A model generated the notes under the pieces. That model had not been told where the DNA came from, searched no databases, and was given only the letters and a program-made list of their open reading frames with translations. Of a DNA stretch of 64,000 nt, positions 43,490 through 51,935 are shown one piece after another; position 1 is the first letter of the stretch, and every line of letters starts with the position of its first letter. The DNA is from Paenibacillus eucommiae. GTDB taxonomy: Bacteria > Bacillota > Bacilli > Paenibacillales > NBRC-103111. The stretch covers positions 248,001 to 312,000 of the forward strand of contig NZ_JAGGLB010000003.1 in the NCBI RefSeq assembly GCF_017874215.1, in the 5' to 3' direction. The position numbers and the translations under genes are program-made.

Positions 43490-43796
43490 TTGTATTTCCC
43501 TCAGATCTCAAAAGTTCAGGATCATGTCCCAGTTGGGGCTGCTCGTTATTTATCGTTTCACAAAGGAAACAATAATCCATACCATGGACATACTCCATCT
43601 CAAATAACTTCAGCTTTACTCGCACATCCAGATTTACTTCTTCTTTGACTTCCCTTATAACGGCTTCCTCTTGTGTTTCATTATATTCAATTCCTCCGCC
43701 AGGAAGAGTCCAGAACTCTTTGTCTTCATCAGCTATTCTAACCATTAAGATGCTCTCGTCACGAATAATGGCTCCACAAACTCGATCTCTTGCCAT
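43455..43796 (-). CDS. NUDIX hydrolase with a replaced C terminus
   Basis: 113 residues from ATG 43796. NUDIX box GGGIEYNETQEEAVIREVKE-EVNL is intact. After FLCETINNEQPQLGHDPELL the normal ending (an EVxW strand and last helix) is missing; the frame instead reads through the ribosome site and first codons of the next gene (NEIRDAFFNRV). It looks as if a deletion fused the two genes. May be inactive. Confidence 0.7.
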   Translation of the reverse strand: MARDRVCGAIIRDESILMVRIADEDKEFWTLPGGGIEYNETQEEAVIREVKEEVNLDVRVKLKLFEMEYVHGMDYCFLCETINNEQPQLGHDPELLRSEGNTNEIRDAFFNRV

Positions 43797-43806
43797 TGTA
43801 GTCGCC

Positions 43807-44472
43807 TCATCTCTTTCCCGGCTCTTTGAACCATTTTCTGAAATCATCTATTTGTATTTGCATAAAACTGGTTATTTCCATATCTGCCCCCGTCATGTCT
43901 TCTTTAACATGAATTAGCCCTTTATAAGCTATACATATCATTCCAGCTGCTTTAGCTGAGAGTAAACCATTGCGTGAATCTTCAATTACAACACATAATT
44001 GGGGACTAACCTTTAATTTATTAGCAGCAAGCAAAAAAATCTCAGGATCCGGTTTGGATTGATTGACTTCATTATCACAAACACATTGATCAAAATAACT
44101 GCTTAACCCAAACATCTCAATGACAGCTTGCATTCTCTTCTTTGAAGCGCTGGTCGCCAGTGCAGTTTTGATCCCACTTTCTTTAATCGCTTTCAGCAGA
44201 TCCTTTACTCCAGGAATGAGACCGATTTCTTCATACTTAATTATTTCTTGATCAACATTATAAGATTTAATTAATTCATGAACTTCTTGAGGTAGCTGAT
44301 GCTCCTCTTTAACTTTCGTCCAAAACTGACGGGAGCTAAGACTTCCCCATGAGTGAATTTCTTCAGGCGTCAAATTGCATCCGTATGAGTTCGCTGTATC
44401 ACAAAGTAAATGTAACGCGACTGAATGTGAATCGATAAGAACACCATCCATATCAAAAATTACAGCTTCCAT
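43807..44472 (-). CDS. HAD phosphatase/phosphomutase (beta-phosphoglucomutase-like)
   Basis: 221 residues. Motif I VIFDMDGVLIDSHSVALHLL, motif II ALATSASKKRMQA, motif III QSKPDPEIFLLAANKL, motif IV VVIEDSRNGLLSAKAAGM. A four-helix cap lies between I and II. The VIxDSxxG form of motif IV is typical of the PGMB/YcjU branch. ATG 44472 has GGGAG seven bases before. First gene of the packed array. Confidence 0.88.
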   Translation of the reverse strand: MEAVIFDMDGVLIDSHSVALHLLCDTANSYGCNLTPEEIHSWGSLSSRQFWTKVKEEHQLPQEVHELIKSYNVDQEIIKYEEIGLIPGVKDLLKAIKESGIKTALATSASKKRMQAVIEMFGLSSYFDQCVCDNEVNQSKPDPEIFLLAANKLKVSPQLCVVIEDSRNGLLSAKAAGMICIAYKGLIHVKEDMTGADMEITSFMQIQIDDFRKWFKEPGKR

Positions 44473-44651
44473 GAAAATGCTCCCTTTGGTCATTGGTTTT
44501 AGGATAAAATATTTATAACTATCATATATTCAATAAATTCCCATGTATCCCTGCATTCTTTTACATTTTTCATTCGAGAACAATAATTCTTTAAGTATTC
44601 CGATCATAATGGAACTGCTTTATTTGATGGCTTCACAAAGTTCGTTAAAAT

Positions 44652-45086
44652 TTAACGTGCAATTGGACCTACAATTAGTAATTGTGCTGGATAAGCTAAT
44701 ACAAAATTCAATAGTAAAAGGTGAGCATAATTGCTAAGTAGCGTGCCTTCGATCCCACTAGTAACTATTTTTGAAATTAATCCATAAACCGACATAAATG
44801 AAACCATACCGACCACCATACAAGTTGATATGGCAATAATATTGTAGAGTTTCTTTGATTTATTGTAAGGCAGCATGAATGCAATTTTTCGAGCAATATT
44901 CCCGACAACAAATGCTTCAATAATAAATGCGACAATAAATGTTATGCCATATTGAATAAAACCTTTTACAAATGTCATTTCCTCCCACAGACCTTGAAGA
45001 GTGCTGTTATAAATAAACATAATACTTACCATACCAAATACCATCATTAATCCAAAAATAATTTCTTCTTTTTTGTTATCAGGCAA
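44652..45086 (-). CDS. DUF2798 membrane protein
   Basis: 144 residues, four membrane helices. EEIIFGLMMVFGMVSIMFIY, FIVAFIIEAFVVGNIARKIA and NFVLAYPAQLLIVGPIAR show the duplicated two-helix unit ending in VG.IA/VGPIAR that defines DUF2798. Function unknown. Monocistronic. Confidence 0.8.
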   Translation of the reverse strand: MPDNKKEEIIFGLMMVFGMVSIMFIYNSTLQGLWEEMTFVKGFIQYGITFIVAFIIEAFVVGNIARKIAFMLPYNKSKKLYNIIAISTCMVVGMVSFMSVYGLISKIVTSGIEGTLLSNYAHLLLLNFVLAYPAQLLIVGPIAR

Positions 45087-45249
45087 AATAAAACAACCTT
45101 TCGTTTTAATATTGTTTTAGTATATCTACTGAATTTTTTTTTCGTAAGTGAATGTTTTGTGAATTTAATTTAGATCCAAAGCGATGTATAGACATGACAT
45201 TTATAGAAAAATGACTCTAGTTTTTTTGCTCTTCTTTGAATACAAAAAA

Positions 45250-45292
45250 CAAAATGAGACAGCACCATCATAGGTGTCTGTCCCACTTCGTT
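45250..45292 (-). terminator. Intrinsic terminator of the ferredoxin-NADP reductase gene
   Basis: AACGAAGTGGGACAG...CTGTCTCATTTTGTT with an inner ACC/GGT pair, then TTTTT on the minus strand; 11 bp after the stop. Confidence 0.8.
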
Positions 45293-45302
45293 TGGATTAT
45301 TC

Positions 45303-46349
45303 TTATGCTTCTTCTTCTTCTACCACGCCTAACTCCCGATTTTTCTCCTTAAACCGCTCATTATGGGAGGAAACGTATGCTACCTTCGGAGCTTCAGGAT
45401 CCATATATAATTTGGCACTGTTAAGCGCAAGTACACCATCCGTAAACGTTCCAGCAATCAGCCCAACTTTACTTCCAAAGGACACGAAATCGCCTGCGCC
45501 AAAGATACCAGGAATGTTTGTCGACATCTTCTCACCTACGTTCGCATTCCATTCTCCCATTTCCATACCCCAGTCGCGTATAGGACCGAAGTCGCTCTTC
45601 ATTCCGTGATTGACGATTACCGCATCTACTTGGAGCTGTTCGCTTTCCTCAGTTTCCATATGTGCAATTGTCACCTGCTCGATGCTTTCCCCGTTGCTGC
45701 TGTGAAGCGCAAGCACCTTATAAGGCGTGAGCACTTTGACGGAGGATTGTTTCATTCTGGATACGTTTCTTTCATGTCCCCCGAAACTATCACGCCGGTG
45801 TACTACGGTTACGCTGGCTGCAATAGACTCCAGTTCATTCGCCCAGTCCACCGCCGAATCGCCTCCTCCGGAAATCAGCACCCTTTTGCCGCGGAAGGTT
45901 TCGAGCTCTTGCACCGTATAAAACAGGTTGGACACTTCATAGCGATCTGCTCCTTCAATCTCCAGCTTCGCCATTTTGCGTATGCCATAACCGATGGTCA
46001 GGATTACTGTTCTTGTATGGTGCCGTTCACCACTTGCTGCGGTTAGGATAAAGGTTCCGTCCGCCTGCCGTTCATAATCCGTAATCTGCTGACCGAGCAC
46101 AATTGTTGGATCGAAGGTTTTGGCCTGCTGGATTAATTGGGCGATTAATTTTTCACAGCGAATAGGCGTCACACCGCCGACATCCCAGATAATTTTCTCT
46201 GGATAAGTGAGTAGTCTTCCACCTAGTTGATCCTGAGCTTCTATCAGTTTTGTTTTCAGATCGCGCATGCCGCTGTAGAACGTCGTATATAAACCGCCGG
46301 GACCCCCGCCAATAATCGTTACATCAAATAACTCTAATTGTTCGCTCAT
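45303..46349 (-). CDS. Ferredoxin-NADP+ reductase, thioredoxin-reductase-like (YcgT/YumC type)
   Basis: 348 residues with two Rossmann folds: FAD site [20 protein letters not shown] and NAD(P) site [17 protein letters not shown], plus [11 protein letters not shown] near the end. There is no CxxC, so it is not a thioredoxin reductase. YumC/YcgT enzymes pass electrons from NADPH to ferredoxin or flavodoxin. The upstream region has a well-spaced promoter overlapped by a Fur box, and B. subtilis ycgT is a Fur target, so the iron-limited role is consistent. Confidence 0.88.
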   Translation of the reverse strand: MSEQLELFDVTIIGGGPGGLYTTFYSGMRDLKTKLIEAQDQLGGRLLTYPEKIIWDVGGVTPIRCEKLIAQLIQQAKTFDPTIVLGQQITDYERQADGTFILTAASGERHHTRTVILTIGYGIRKMAKLEIEGADRYEVSNLFYTVQELETFRGKRVLISGGGDSAVDWANELESIAASVTVVHRRDSFGGHERNVSRMKQSSVKVLTPYKVLALHSSNGESIEQVTIAHMETEESEQLQVDAVIVNHGMKSDFGPIRDWGMEMGEWNANVGEKMSTNIPGIFGAGDFVSFGSKVGLIAGTFTDGVLALNSAKLYMDPEAPKVAYVSSHNERFKEKNRELGVVEEEEA

Positions 46350-46397
46350 TGTTTGCCTCCAAGTTTAACTTTTTTGCTACTTCGCCAAGCAAAAGAT

Positions 46398-46416
46398 GAT
46401 ATTAATTATCATTATC
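46398..46416 (-). promoter_or_regulatory. Fur box
   Basis: GATATTAATTATCATTATC agrees with the 19-bp Fur consensus at 16 positions and covers the start of transcription of the reductase gene. Confidence 0.75.
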
Positions 46417-46426
46417 ATTCGTGTAT

Positions 46427-46455
46427 AGTATAGATTATTTAGCTAATTGTGGCAA
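46427..46455 (-). promoter_or_regulatory. Sigma-A promoter of the ferredoxin-NADP reductase gene
   Basis: On the minus strand TTGCCA, 17 bp, TATACT. The Fur box begins about ten bases downstream of the -10. Confidence 0.65.
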
Positions 46456-46522
46456 TGGACTTTCTTAGTCTTTTTTTTGTACAATATTCACTTTTTTTTA
46501 ATTTGAGCTTACACAATCATTA

Positions 46523-46551
46523 AACCCGCCAATTTTATCAATTGACGGGTT
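46523..46551. terminator. Hairpin AACCCG...CGGGTT
   Basis: AACCCGCCAATT pairs with AATTGACGGGTT (one mismatch) around TTATC; GTTTT follows on the plus strand, and a short TTTAAT on the minus strand. It lies beyond the MFS stop. Confidence 0.55.
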
Positions 46552-46658
46552 GTTTTACCGCTACTTCTAATAGTATTTCTGTCTTATATATTAATTCATT
46601 GGAGGCTTATTACATCCTCTGTCCGCGGTTCCAGTTGCGCTAACATTTCTCCTATCCA

Positions 46659-47861
46659 TCATGATGCTGGGCCTCTCTCAGCCCTGTTTCTTTTCACAAG
46701 GGGCATCAGTAAAAGCGCACCAGTAATAATCAAACCGCCGCTGACCACATATACAGCTAGCAGGGAGAACATATCCTTTAGATAGCCGGAAATGAACATG
46801 CCGATTACCATCATGCCCATAAACACAGGCGTGATCGCTCCTGATACCCGGCCAATAAATGCCCCTTCTGTGTTCCGCACAATAAGAGTCTGGATTCCGC
46901 CTTGAATGCAAGGGTAAAACAAACCACTGATCACCAAAAGGACGATTGTCAGCCAAATCATCGTAGAAGCGCCTATTCCGACCGTACAGACGGCGGTGAC
47001 AAGTAATCCTACCATGAGCAACAGTTGTGGCTTCACCTTTTTGGCTATCCCCATTATGGCAAATCCGCCTACCAACATGGCTGCCCCATTAGCCATAACC
47101 AACCACTGTAGAAAATGTTTGTCCTGCCCCAATTTCTCGATCACAAGGAAGATCTGTAGCGGCATAGTTAGTCCTGATGCCAGTCCAACAGCCGAGAAAG
47201 TCACGCTGAGTGTTTTTAAGGATTGATTGGACCAGATATAGCGCAGCCCGGCCATCAACTCCTTTTTGAAGTCGCTGGCATCCCCAGACTTCGGTTCTTC
47301 CGCGTCACGTGGAAGCGACGATAGTATAAGTGAAGAGCCTAGGAATAGTACTGCCGTCAAGATCAGAGATACGTTAATTCCAAACTGTAAGAAAATAAAC
47401 GTACCCATGACTGGACCCAACACCATAAAGATAGCGACCAGAGTCTGGGACAATGCCATCACGCTCTGCAATTGTTCAAAAGGCACGTGCCGCTTGTACA
47501 GTTTCATGGCCGAAGGCTGAGAAAATTGTGACAGACTTGCGGAAACGAATGATCCGATAAGAAGTGCAACCCACCCACCATTTATGATGGCAAGCAGCAC
47601 AGCCACAACGGACAAGGAAGACAGCAGATCGCTCCATACCATTGTCCGCTTTGGCCGCCATCGGTCGGCAAAGGTCCCGCCAATAAGGCCGAATAGAAAG
47701 ATAGGTGCGAATTCCGCAACCGAAATCAGTGATACATAAACCGGATTATTATTCGTCAAATCGGTAACATAAAGAAGCACGGCATAATTGCGGATCCAAA
47801 TTCCCAACTGAAGGAGCACTCGGGAAAAAATAATAGTTCGAACATAGCGATTGGAAAACAT
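46659..47861 (-). CDS. MFS exporter (macrolide-efflux/YfiS-like)
   Basis: 400 residues, 12 membrane helices. FADRWRPKRTMVWSDLL (motif A between helices 2 and 3) and LFGLIGGTFADR are typical of the MFS_3/MefA-like group of proton-driven exporters. The substrate cannot be read from sequence. Two identical 14-bp direct repeats just upstream of the start suggest an operator. Confidence 0.87.
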   Translation of the reverse strand: MFSNRYVRTIIFSRVLLQLGIWIRNYAVLLYVTDLTNNNPVYVSLISVAEFAPIFLFGLIGGTFADRWRPKRTMVWSDLLSSLSVVAVLLAIINGGWVALLIGSFVSASLSQFSQPSAMKLYKRHVPFEQLQSVMALSQTLVAIFMVLGPVMGTFIFLQFGINVSLILTAVLFLGSSLILSSLPRDAEEPKSGDASDFKKELMAGLRYIWSNQSLKTLSVTFSAVGLASGLTMPLQIFLVIEKLGQDKHFLQWLVMANGAAMLVGGFAIMGIAKKVKPQLLLMVGLLVTAVCTVGIGASTMIWLTIVLLVISGLFYPCIQGGIQTLIVRNTEGAFIGRVSGAITPVFMGMMVIGMFISGYLKDMFSLLAVYVVSGGLIITGALLLMPLVKRNRAERGPAS

Positions 47862-47887
47862 GTTAATACCCCATATCCTTTCTCATT

Positions 47888-47925
47888 TTTACTAATTTAC
47901 TTGAATAGTTATTTACTAATTTACT
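47888..47925 (-). promoter_or_regulatory. Two 14-bp direct repeats upstream of the MFS gene
   Basis: TTTACTAATTTACT occurs at 47888-47901 and again at 47912-47925 (24 bp apart), followed by the related AAATTACTAG. They lie 27 to 64 bp before the ATG, within the presumed promoter. Confidence 0.45.
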
Positions 47926-48090
47926 AAATTACTAGATCATTTTATCTAGAATTTGATTTTTAGTCAACCGTTTTTCGATGTCCATTATTTCACATCCATT
48001 TTTGATGACGGAATGGCATATCCGATACCGCGGCCGCGCTATTATGTTCCAGAATGTTTTATCGGGGAAATTAAGAGTATTAAAAGAAGT

Positions 48091-48141
48091 AAGAGTCAAA
48101 TGGCCCTCACTTTGTTACAAAGTGGGGGCCATCTGACTCTT
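48091..48141. terminator. Long hairpin after the UvrA-like gene
   Basis: AAGAGTCAAATGGCCCTCAC, continuing TTTG (48091-48114), pairs with 48118-48141 over 24 bp with two mismatches and a TTA loop. TTTTTCC is near on the plus side and CTTCTTTT on the minus side. Confidence 0.65.
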
Positions 48142-48212
48142 GCATTTTTCCAATATAATTGATGTGATCGTTCCGACTGTCTGCATTTATTTCATGCTAT
48201 GCTTGAGTTATT

Positions 48213-51200
48213 TCACTTCAGGCAATGATAAACCGCCATCATATCTCGTTTATTCAACTCACGAATGCGGTTGAAGATAGGAATATCTGCCACTGCCTCA
48301 GTTAGTAAGCTTTCAGCAACAACATCACTTACCTTGCCAGTAAACCATGTTTGTACATCTATGCCCTCGACGATTTCCTTGCGTCCTTCATCATTGATGC
48401 CACTTACATAACAGCTAACACACGGCACCGATAATTTCTGTACGCCATCATGGAGTCCATCTTCTGAAATAACTCTCTTCCCGTTACAAAATGGACATGG
48501 ATGACTTGCTTTAATCTTATTAATTTGGGTAACAATCTTAGTATAACCAAACACTTCATAGACATAAGTTAGTTTTTTATATTTTCCATTGGTGAAATAC
48601 TTATCAATTATGGTTTCTCTAGTTTCAACAATATCGGCAAAATCACAGATGGTAATCAAGTTTTTGCTGCTTATCGCCTCGATATTATCTTTAATCTTGT
48701 CCCAAAATGGTACAGCATTTTGTAAAACCACTTCATACCCAACAAAGCTTGCAAACTCCAGTTCGAGCATTTTCAGCGCAACTTGTTTTTCCCTGGGAAG
48801 TAAGGAGACATCTTCTGTAAGTGTAAGATCGCCACCAACAATTGATTTTAATCTTTCTAGTTCTGGTAACTTCCCTACAATTTTAATGACCTGATCCAAT
48901 GGCTGCTGAATAATCTCACGGATATCCGTGTCACCAAATTTTAACCTTTTATGATGGTTTAATACGGTTCCTTGACAAACAGGACAAGTAATCATTTCTT
49001 TTGAGGCTTTCATCTGCTCTTTAATAATCGACTTTGAAATAACCATATAACGCCCAAGGATGAAATTAAAGCCTTCCCACATTCTCGAAGCCTTCCCTGC
49101 TTTATCATAAAATGACTTTTCCCAATATCCATATAAGAATGTATACTTTTCTGCTTCTGACATCTCATTAAAGCTTTTACTAATATCGTGACCCAGTTCA
49201 TTCTTGATCTCATCAAATAGGAATTTCAATTTGGAATGTTGATAATATTTCAAGACCTCCATGACGTCTGGATGTAATAAGCCATCCCAGAATGGTACTG
49301 TTTTGTCTTGAATGACAACATCAATATCAAATTGTTCAATGACACGACGACCCGAACAACATGGACAATGGTTTTCTTGATAATAGAAATCGAAGCTTCT
49401 TGTATCTTTATTGGTCGGATGAGCAGCCACAATATGGTTGATTAGTCCACCTATTTCATAGAGGAAGCTATATTGACTATAAAGATGTCGTTCAAGATCG
49501 ATGGCAATGACAGGTGCAATAGTTTCAGATTCATATTCACCATAAATCACACGGGCCATAGGAGATAAGCTTTTTAAGATACCTCCCTTATAGACGTTTT
49601 CTGCCTTTTTAAAATAGTCCATATGATTTTCTTGTAAGTAGTGAATACCTTTTTGCTGCTTCAGTGTGGAAGAAATATGCAATGGAGCAATCCTATCTTC
49701 CTTATTTTTTTGCTGATAATAATCATCATGACTGACAACATCAAGATACTGAACAGGCTCAGGCTGTCTTTTTCCAAAATCAACAATATAATCAGAGCTT
49801 TCCAGCATGTAGTCATTATGTTCAATCATCAGAATGGAGACAGAATCATCTTGCAGAATGTCCCTAACACTATCAATGAATTGGTTTAAAATATTTTGTG
49901 ATAAGCCTTTTGAAGGCTCGTCAAAAATAAAAAGCGTATGTGGGTTTCTTGATTTAGCAAACAACTCAGAAACTAAATGAACACATTGAAATTCACCCGT
50001 GGATAAGGATTGTGTTTTCCTTTCTAATGTCAAATAACCTAGTCCAAGTTTATTCAATAAGCTCAATCGTTTATGAGCGATGTCTTCATTTGGCAGTTCA
50101 TCAATAATATTTTCAATCGAACGTTGAAAAATATCATCCATAATATCTTCGCTATATTTTGTGAGTTTCTTTTTAATATCAAGGAAAGTAGCAACGGTGG
50201 ATCTGCTGGTAATCGATTGGTTTCGATCTTGCCCCACCATAACGAGTTTATCTTTTGGATAACGCTTCTGAAAATCTTTGGCCATGCACTCATTGACAAG
50301 TGTAGATTTACCGCATCCAGACTCACCAGTAAAGGTTACAAGTCTATTTTTGGGAATCTGAATTTCAACCATTTGAATGTTACGACAGTAGAGATCATGA
50401 AATACATAGTATTCTGTTGGCATTGCCTTATCTTGTTCCCAAAGGATTGGTTTAAGACGAGGTGATTCTTCAACAATTTTCCCGCCATATTTACCACTGC
50501 CTGGTCCAAAGAACAATTGCTCATCCGTTGTATTGAGCACCGTGTCAGAATGATCGATGAGCCAAATTTGATTCTTACAGCCTAATTGTTTAATCTGTTC
50601 TAAAATTTTCAATAGTGTCTGGCGATCAAGTCCAACGGATATTTCATCAATTATAATAACGGAATTTTCACTGGTTGCCATGAATTCAGCCAAGTAATGC
50701 CGTGTTAATTCTCCACCTGATAACGTCCCCATAATACGATTTAATGTTAAATAACCAATATTCATATTGATCATATTTTGGAGAATATGCTGCTTCGCTT
50801 CACTAAGTTGTAATTCCTCTGCAAGAGAAAGAATCGATTCCATGCTTAAGTTATTGATATCGGAAATACTATGTGGTTGATTCAATAATTCCTTCTTATA
50901 TTGCTCAACTTCTTGATTGTAGCGCCTACCTCTGCACTTTGGACAATCGACATTTTGGGTCATACTGCGCCCTTTACAATCTGCACACCAACCTAATGCA
51001 TTATTAAAAGAAAAAACTTCTGGGGAAAGATTAAATTTATTACCAAGACACTCGCGAATCTCTTTAAATACTCCTGTATGCGTGCCAATGGTTGAACGAG
51101 GATTGGATGAAATCGATGATTTTCCGAGAAATAGGACTAAAGGCATATCTTCCATCTTGATGGCACTAAAATTGGTTTCCATAATATCAGGAAATAAATA

Positions 51201-51377
51201 TTGATATTCAGCCTTCGGCAATAAAGAAACGAGACGCTTCTTGGATTCTTCACCAATGGTTTGACAAAAAGTTGTTTTACCAGATCCAGACAAGCCAGCA
51301 ATTCCTAACGATTTATCGTCTGGTAGTGCTGCATCTAATAAGTTAATATTGTTCGAAATTAATTGATTTATTTGCAT
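48213..51377 (-). CDS. UvrA-like ABC ATPase with a long cysteine-motif C-terminal extension
   Basis: 1054 residues from ATG 51377 (AAAGGA seven bases before). ABC half 1 (about 1-320): Walker A GIAGLSGSGKTTF, a UvrA-type zinc module (CADCKG...CPKCRGRRY), signature GTLSGGELTRHYL, Walker B VIIIDEISVGL. ABC half 2 (about 330-540): GESGCGKSTLVN, SLSTGEFQCVHL, LFIFDEPSKGL, MIEHND. The remaining about 510 residues carry further paired-Cys motifs (CPCCSGRR, CPVCQGT, CPFCNGKR with CVSC) and no third ATPase. UvrA itself is about 950 residues with both zinc modules inside the ATPase halves. DNA repair, drug protection or another role cannot be decided. Confidence 0.7.
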   Translation of the reverse strand: MQINQLISNNINLLDAALPDDKSLGIAGLSGSGKTTFCQTIGEESKKRLVSLLPKAEYQYLFPDIMETNFSAIKMEDMPLVLFLGKSSISSNPRSTIGTHTGVFKEIRECLGNKFNLSPEVFSFNNALGWCADCKGRSMTQNVDCPKCRGRRYNQEVEQYKKELLNQPHSISDINNLSMESILSLAEELQLSEAKQHILQNMINMNIGYLTLNRIMGTLSGGELTRHYLAEFMATSENSVIIIDEISVGLDRQTLLKILEQIKQLGCKNQIWLIDHSDTVLNTTDEQLFFGPGSGKYGGKIVEESPRLKPILWEQDKAMPTEYYVFHDLYCRNIQMVEIQIPKNRLVTFTGESGCGKSTLVNECMAKDFQKRYPKDKLVMVGQDRNQSITSRSTVATFLDIKKKLTKYSEDIMDDIFQRSIENIIDELPNEDIAHKRLSLLNKLGLGYLTLERKTQSLSTGEFQCVHLVSELFAKSRNPHTLFIFDEPSKGLSQNILNQFIDSVRDILQDDSVSILMIEHNDYMLESSDYIVDFGKRQPEPVQYLDVVSHDDYYQQKNKEDRIAPLHISSTLKQQKGIHYLQENHMDYFKKAENVYKGGILKSLSPMARVIYGEYESETIAPVIAIDLERHLYSQYSFLYEIGGLINHIVAAHPTNKDTRSFDFYYQENHCPCCSGRRVIEQFDIDVVIQDKTVPFWDGLLHPDVMEVLKYYQHSKLKFLFDEIKNELGHDISKSFNEMSEAEKYTFLYGYWEKSFYDKAGKASRMWEGFNFILGRYMVISKSIIKEQMKASKEMITCPVCQGTVLNHHKRLKFGDTDIREIIQQPLDQVIKIVGKLPELERLKSIVGGDLTLTEDVSLLPREKQVALKMLELEFASFVGYEVVLQNAVPFWDKIKDNIEAISSKNLITICDFADIVETRETIIDKYFTNGKYKKLTYVYEVFGYTKIVTQINKIKASHPCPFCNGKRVISEDGLHDGVQKLSVPCVSCYVSGINDEGRKEIVEGIDVQTWFTGKVSDVVAESLLTEAVADIPIFNRIRELNKRDMMAVYHCLK

Positions 51378-51616
51378 ATGTACGTCCTTTCTAGACATAT
51401 AAGTAACCTTATTGTATCATATTAAAATCTTCAACAGGATGAGCAAACGGGTTACCTCTATTGCATGTAAGAGATCGAATTAGATGCCGGGATCCTTTTA
51501 CAAGGGAGCTCAATAGCTGCTTCTCCGATGCCCATTTTCTCATAAAACATCTCTAGGTCCTTAATTTGAATATACGGCATAAAAACGTCCATGCAACAAT
51601 TTTTTGCAGAAAATAG

Positions 51617-51645
51617 GTATAATTGGGTACTTTCGTGTAATAATA
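51617..51645 (+). promoter_or_regulatory. Sigma-G-like promoter of sspH
   Basis: GTATA at 51617-51621 and AATAATA at 51639-51645, 17 bp apart, one mismatch from the -10 consensus CATnnTA; 28 bp before the TTG start. Confidence 0.4.
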
Positions 51646-51672
51646 CACAAGAAATCTAAATCGTGGAGGTTG

Positions 51673-51858
51673 TTGAGCATTAATAAACAAAGAGCACAAA
51701 AGATCATTGAATCACCTGTTATGGTTAATGTAACTTACCAAGGAACGCCGATCTATATACAGAATGTAGATGAACACAACGATACGGCAACCATTTTTCC
51801 ACTTGACCAACCAGAAAATGAACAAAGCGTCCCTTTAGATAGTTTAATTGAACAATAA
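51673..51858 (+). CDS. sspH: H-type small acid-soluble spore protein
   Basis: 61 residues. SINKQRAQKIIESPVMVNVT, YQGTPIYIQNVDEHNDTATI and FPLDQPENEQSVPLDSLIEQ match SspH (RAKEI..SPEMV.VTYQG..VYIQ.VDE.N.TA.I.PL..PE.EQ.VPV..L.E) almost throughout. It is a minor forespore protein. The start is TTG with TGGAGG a few bases before; the longer frame from 51604 adds an unrelated lead. It marks the organism as a spore former. Confidence 0.93.
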   Translation: MSINKQRAQKIIESPVMVNVTYQGTPIYIQNVDEHNDTATIFPLDQPENEQSVPLDSLIEQ

Positions 51859-51866
51859 AAAAAACA

Positions 51867-51904
51867 GAGAGAAGGCGTCTTACTAGTGGCGACCTTCTTT
51901 TCTT
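51867..51904 (+). terminator. Terminator after sspH
   Basis: AGAAGG...CCTTCT stem followed by TTTCTTTG, within 50 bp of the stop. Confidence 0.6.
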
Positions 51905-51935
51905 TGTTTTGGGTTAAGTGAGGAGACAGTCCTTC

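Larger units (their letters stand above)
47862..48212. other. Intergenic stretch between the MFS and UvrA-like genes
   Basis: Holds the 14-bp direct repeats and the long hairpin at 48091. A plus-strand frame (47953-48162) reads FDDGMAYPIPRPRYYVPECF, which looks protein-like, but it has no ribosome site and continues into the hairpin. It may be a fragment of a lost gene; family not recognised. Confidence 0.35.

Noticed and set aside
47953..48162. Plus-strand frame with FDDGMAYPIPRPRYY
   Set aside because: Protein-like in part, but without ribosome site and running into a terminator hairpin; kept only as a note in the intergenic entry.
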